Origin: Clostridiales bacterium
GTDB lineage: Bacteria; Bacillota; Clostridia; Oscillospirales; CAG-272
Assembly (NCBI GenBank): GCA_016280525.1
Contig: JAEEGW010000045.1
Location: 1-12,930, forward strand
Length of the DNA: 12,930 nucleotides
Reading direction: 5' to 3'
Shown here: positions 12,020 to 12,930 of the stretch, one piece after another
Numbering within the stretch: position 1 is the stretch's first letter
Layout: the number at the start of each line of letters is the position of its first letter
Notes under the pieces: model-generated
What the model was told of the DNA's origin: nothing
Databases searched by the model: none
Seen by the model: only the letters and a program-made list of their open reading frames with translations
Translations under genes and position numbers: made by a program

Positions 12020-12878
12020 CGCGGCGTTCCTCCTTGTTGTAAGGTTTTCTCTCGCGATCGCGGTTGTCGCGGCGATTGTCTCTGTTGTCGCGGTTATCGC
12101 GGCCGCCGCGGCGGTCTCTTCTGTCTCTGTTGTCGCGTCTCTGTCCGCCGGATCTGCTCTCGTTGAGAACCTCTCCGCCGTAGATCCAGACCTTAACGCC
12201 TATCTTGCCGTAGGTCGTGTTAGCCTCGGAAAAGCCGTATTCGATATCGGCACGCAGAGTCTGAAGCGGTATAGTTCCTTCATGGTAGTGCTCTGTACGC
12301 GCTATTTCGGCGCCGCCGAGTCTGCCCGCGCAGGAAACTTTTATACCTTTTGCTCCGAGTCTCATCGCTCTGCCTATGGCGTTCTTCATCGCGCGGCGGA
12401 AGCCGATCCTGCGAACGAGCTGGTCCGCAATGCTTTCGGCAACGAGCTGAGCGTTCAGATCGGGCGATTTGACTTCGAATATATTGATCCTGACTTCCGG
12501 AACGACTATCGCTTTGAGAGCCGCCTGCAGATCAACGTCTTCTTTGTGATTCTTTATAGCGCGCTGTGTAACGGCGTGGATCATATCGTCTTTGACGATC
12601 TTCTTTACTTCCGCTTCCAGCTTCATTTTCTCGGCGCCCTTCTGGCCTATTACCATACCGGGCTTCGCGCAGTAGATTATGACCGTAACGGCGCTGTTGC
12701 TGCGTTCGATCTCTATCTTCGGCACGCCTGCGTTATAAAGCTTCTTTTTGAGGAAGTCTCTGATATGATAGTCGTTTACTATCGTATCACCGAAATCCAT
12801 ATCGGATACGAGCCATCTCGAATCCCATTTTTTGATAACGCCGACACGGAGACCGTGCGGATTAACTTTTTGTCCCAT
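12006..12878 (-). CDS. rpsC: 30S ribosomal protein S3, enlarged
   Basis: S3 lines the mRNA entry channel of the 30S subunit and takes part in mRNA unwinding. The N-terminus MGQKVNPHGLRVGVIKKWDS is canonical. A type II KH domain has an intact GxxG, GMVIGQKG (74-81). The C-terminal domain has RISF-like RRIGFRRAMKNAIGRAMRLG and GRLGGAEIARTEHYHEGTIP. At 290 aa it is far above the usual ~218-235. Two places account for this: about 30 extra residues at roughly 97-126, between the helix after GxxG and the strand RINIFEV, and a tail after about 240 rich in Arg, Asp and Asn (RDNRDRRDRRGG type). The tail codons also provide the rplP ribosome-binding site. The ATG follows GGAGAGGAG. Confidence 0.97.
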   Translation of the reverse strand: MGQKVNPHGLRVGVIKKWDSRWLVSDMDFGDTIVNDYHIRDFLKKKLYNAGVPKIEIERSNSAVTVIIYCAKPGMVIGQKGAEKMKLEAEVKKIVKDDMIHAVTQRAIKNHKEDVDLQAALKAIVVPEVRINIFEVKSPDLNAQLVAESIADQLVRRIGFRRAMKNAIGRAMRLGAKGIKVSCAGRLGGAEIARTEHYHEGTIPLQTLRADIEYGFSEANTTYGKIGVKVWIYGGEVLNESRSGGQRRDNRDRRDRRGGRDNRDNRDNRRDNRDRERKPYNKEERRDVNA

Positions 12879-12901
12879 AATTCGTTTTAACTCCTCTCCG
12901 A

Positions 12902-12930
12902 TTATTCTTTTTCCTTAAGAACGATGGTGA
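12902..12930 (-). CDS. rplV: 50S ribosomal protein L22, C-terminal end (partial)
   Basis: Only the last eight codons (TIVLKEKE) and TAA stop are in the window; the gene runs off the right edge. Homologous L22 proteins end in a similar HITVVVSEK or HITVILKEK tail, and L22 is the usual neighbour upstream of S3 in the S10 operon. The call rests on this short match plus position. The 23-nt gap to rpsC contains the rpsC ribosome-binding site. Confidence 0.85.

Overview
This window is one long block of ribosomal-protein genes, all transcribed from the minus strand (right to left). It runs from the last codons of rplV to rplQ. The order is L22(partial)-S3-L16-L29-S17-L14-L24-L5-S14-S8-L6-L18-S5-L30-L15-SecY-Adk-Map-KOW protein-IF1-L36-S13-S11-S4-RpoA-L17. 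This is the classic fused S10-spc-alpha cluster. Gene order and features point to a Gram-positive Clostridia-type (Eubacteriales) bacterium: zinc-type 61-aa S14, a KOW gene between map and infA, a Cys-poor S4 placed just before rpoA, consensus AGGAGG ribosome-binding sites, and moderate GC by eye. The species cannot be named from the sequence.

Layout from right to left. The end of the S10 part (12930-11114: L22 tail, S3, L16, L29, S17) is tightly packed, and two ribosome-binding sites lie inside the preceding coding sequence. The spc part (11006-5464: L14 to SecY) follows after a 107-nt gap and contains a 126-nt gap between S14 and S8. Both gaps hold inverted repeats. Adk, Map and a small KOW RNA-binding protein come next (5452-3722). 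The alpha part (IF1, L36, S13, S11, S4, RpoA, L17; 3680-395) has a TTG start on infA, a GTG start on rpmJ, and a structured 111-nt spacer between rpsD and rpoA. A strong palindromic intrinsic terminator (351-381) closes the block 14 nt after rplQ.

Together the genes make parts of both ribosomal subunits, the Sec translocon channel, initiation factor 1, the N-terminal methionine processing enzyme, a nucleotide-balancing kinase and the RNA polymerase alpha subunit. This is a growth-rate-coupled core operon, and no phage, transposase, CRISPR or defence gene is visible.

The unusual parts are non-coding or accessory. The first ~310 bases are a gene-free, GC-rich stretch packed with hairpins, a four-run G-tract motif and inverted arms, which looks like a repeat-type intergenic element. 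Ribosomal protein S3 carries about 30 extra residues in its KH domain and a ~50-residue Arg/Asp/Asn tail. Three intergenic leaders (S17/L14, S14/S8, S4/RpoA) could be cis-regulatory RNAs. I found no wholly new multi-gene system; these are leads to test.
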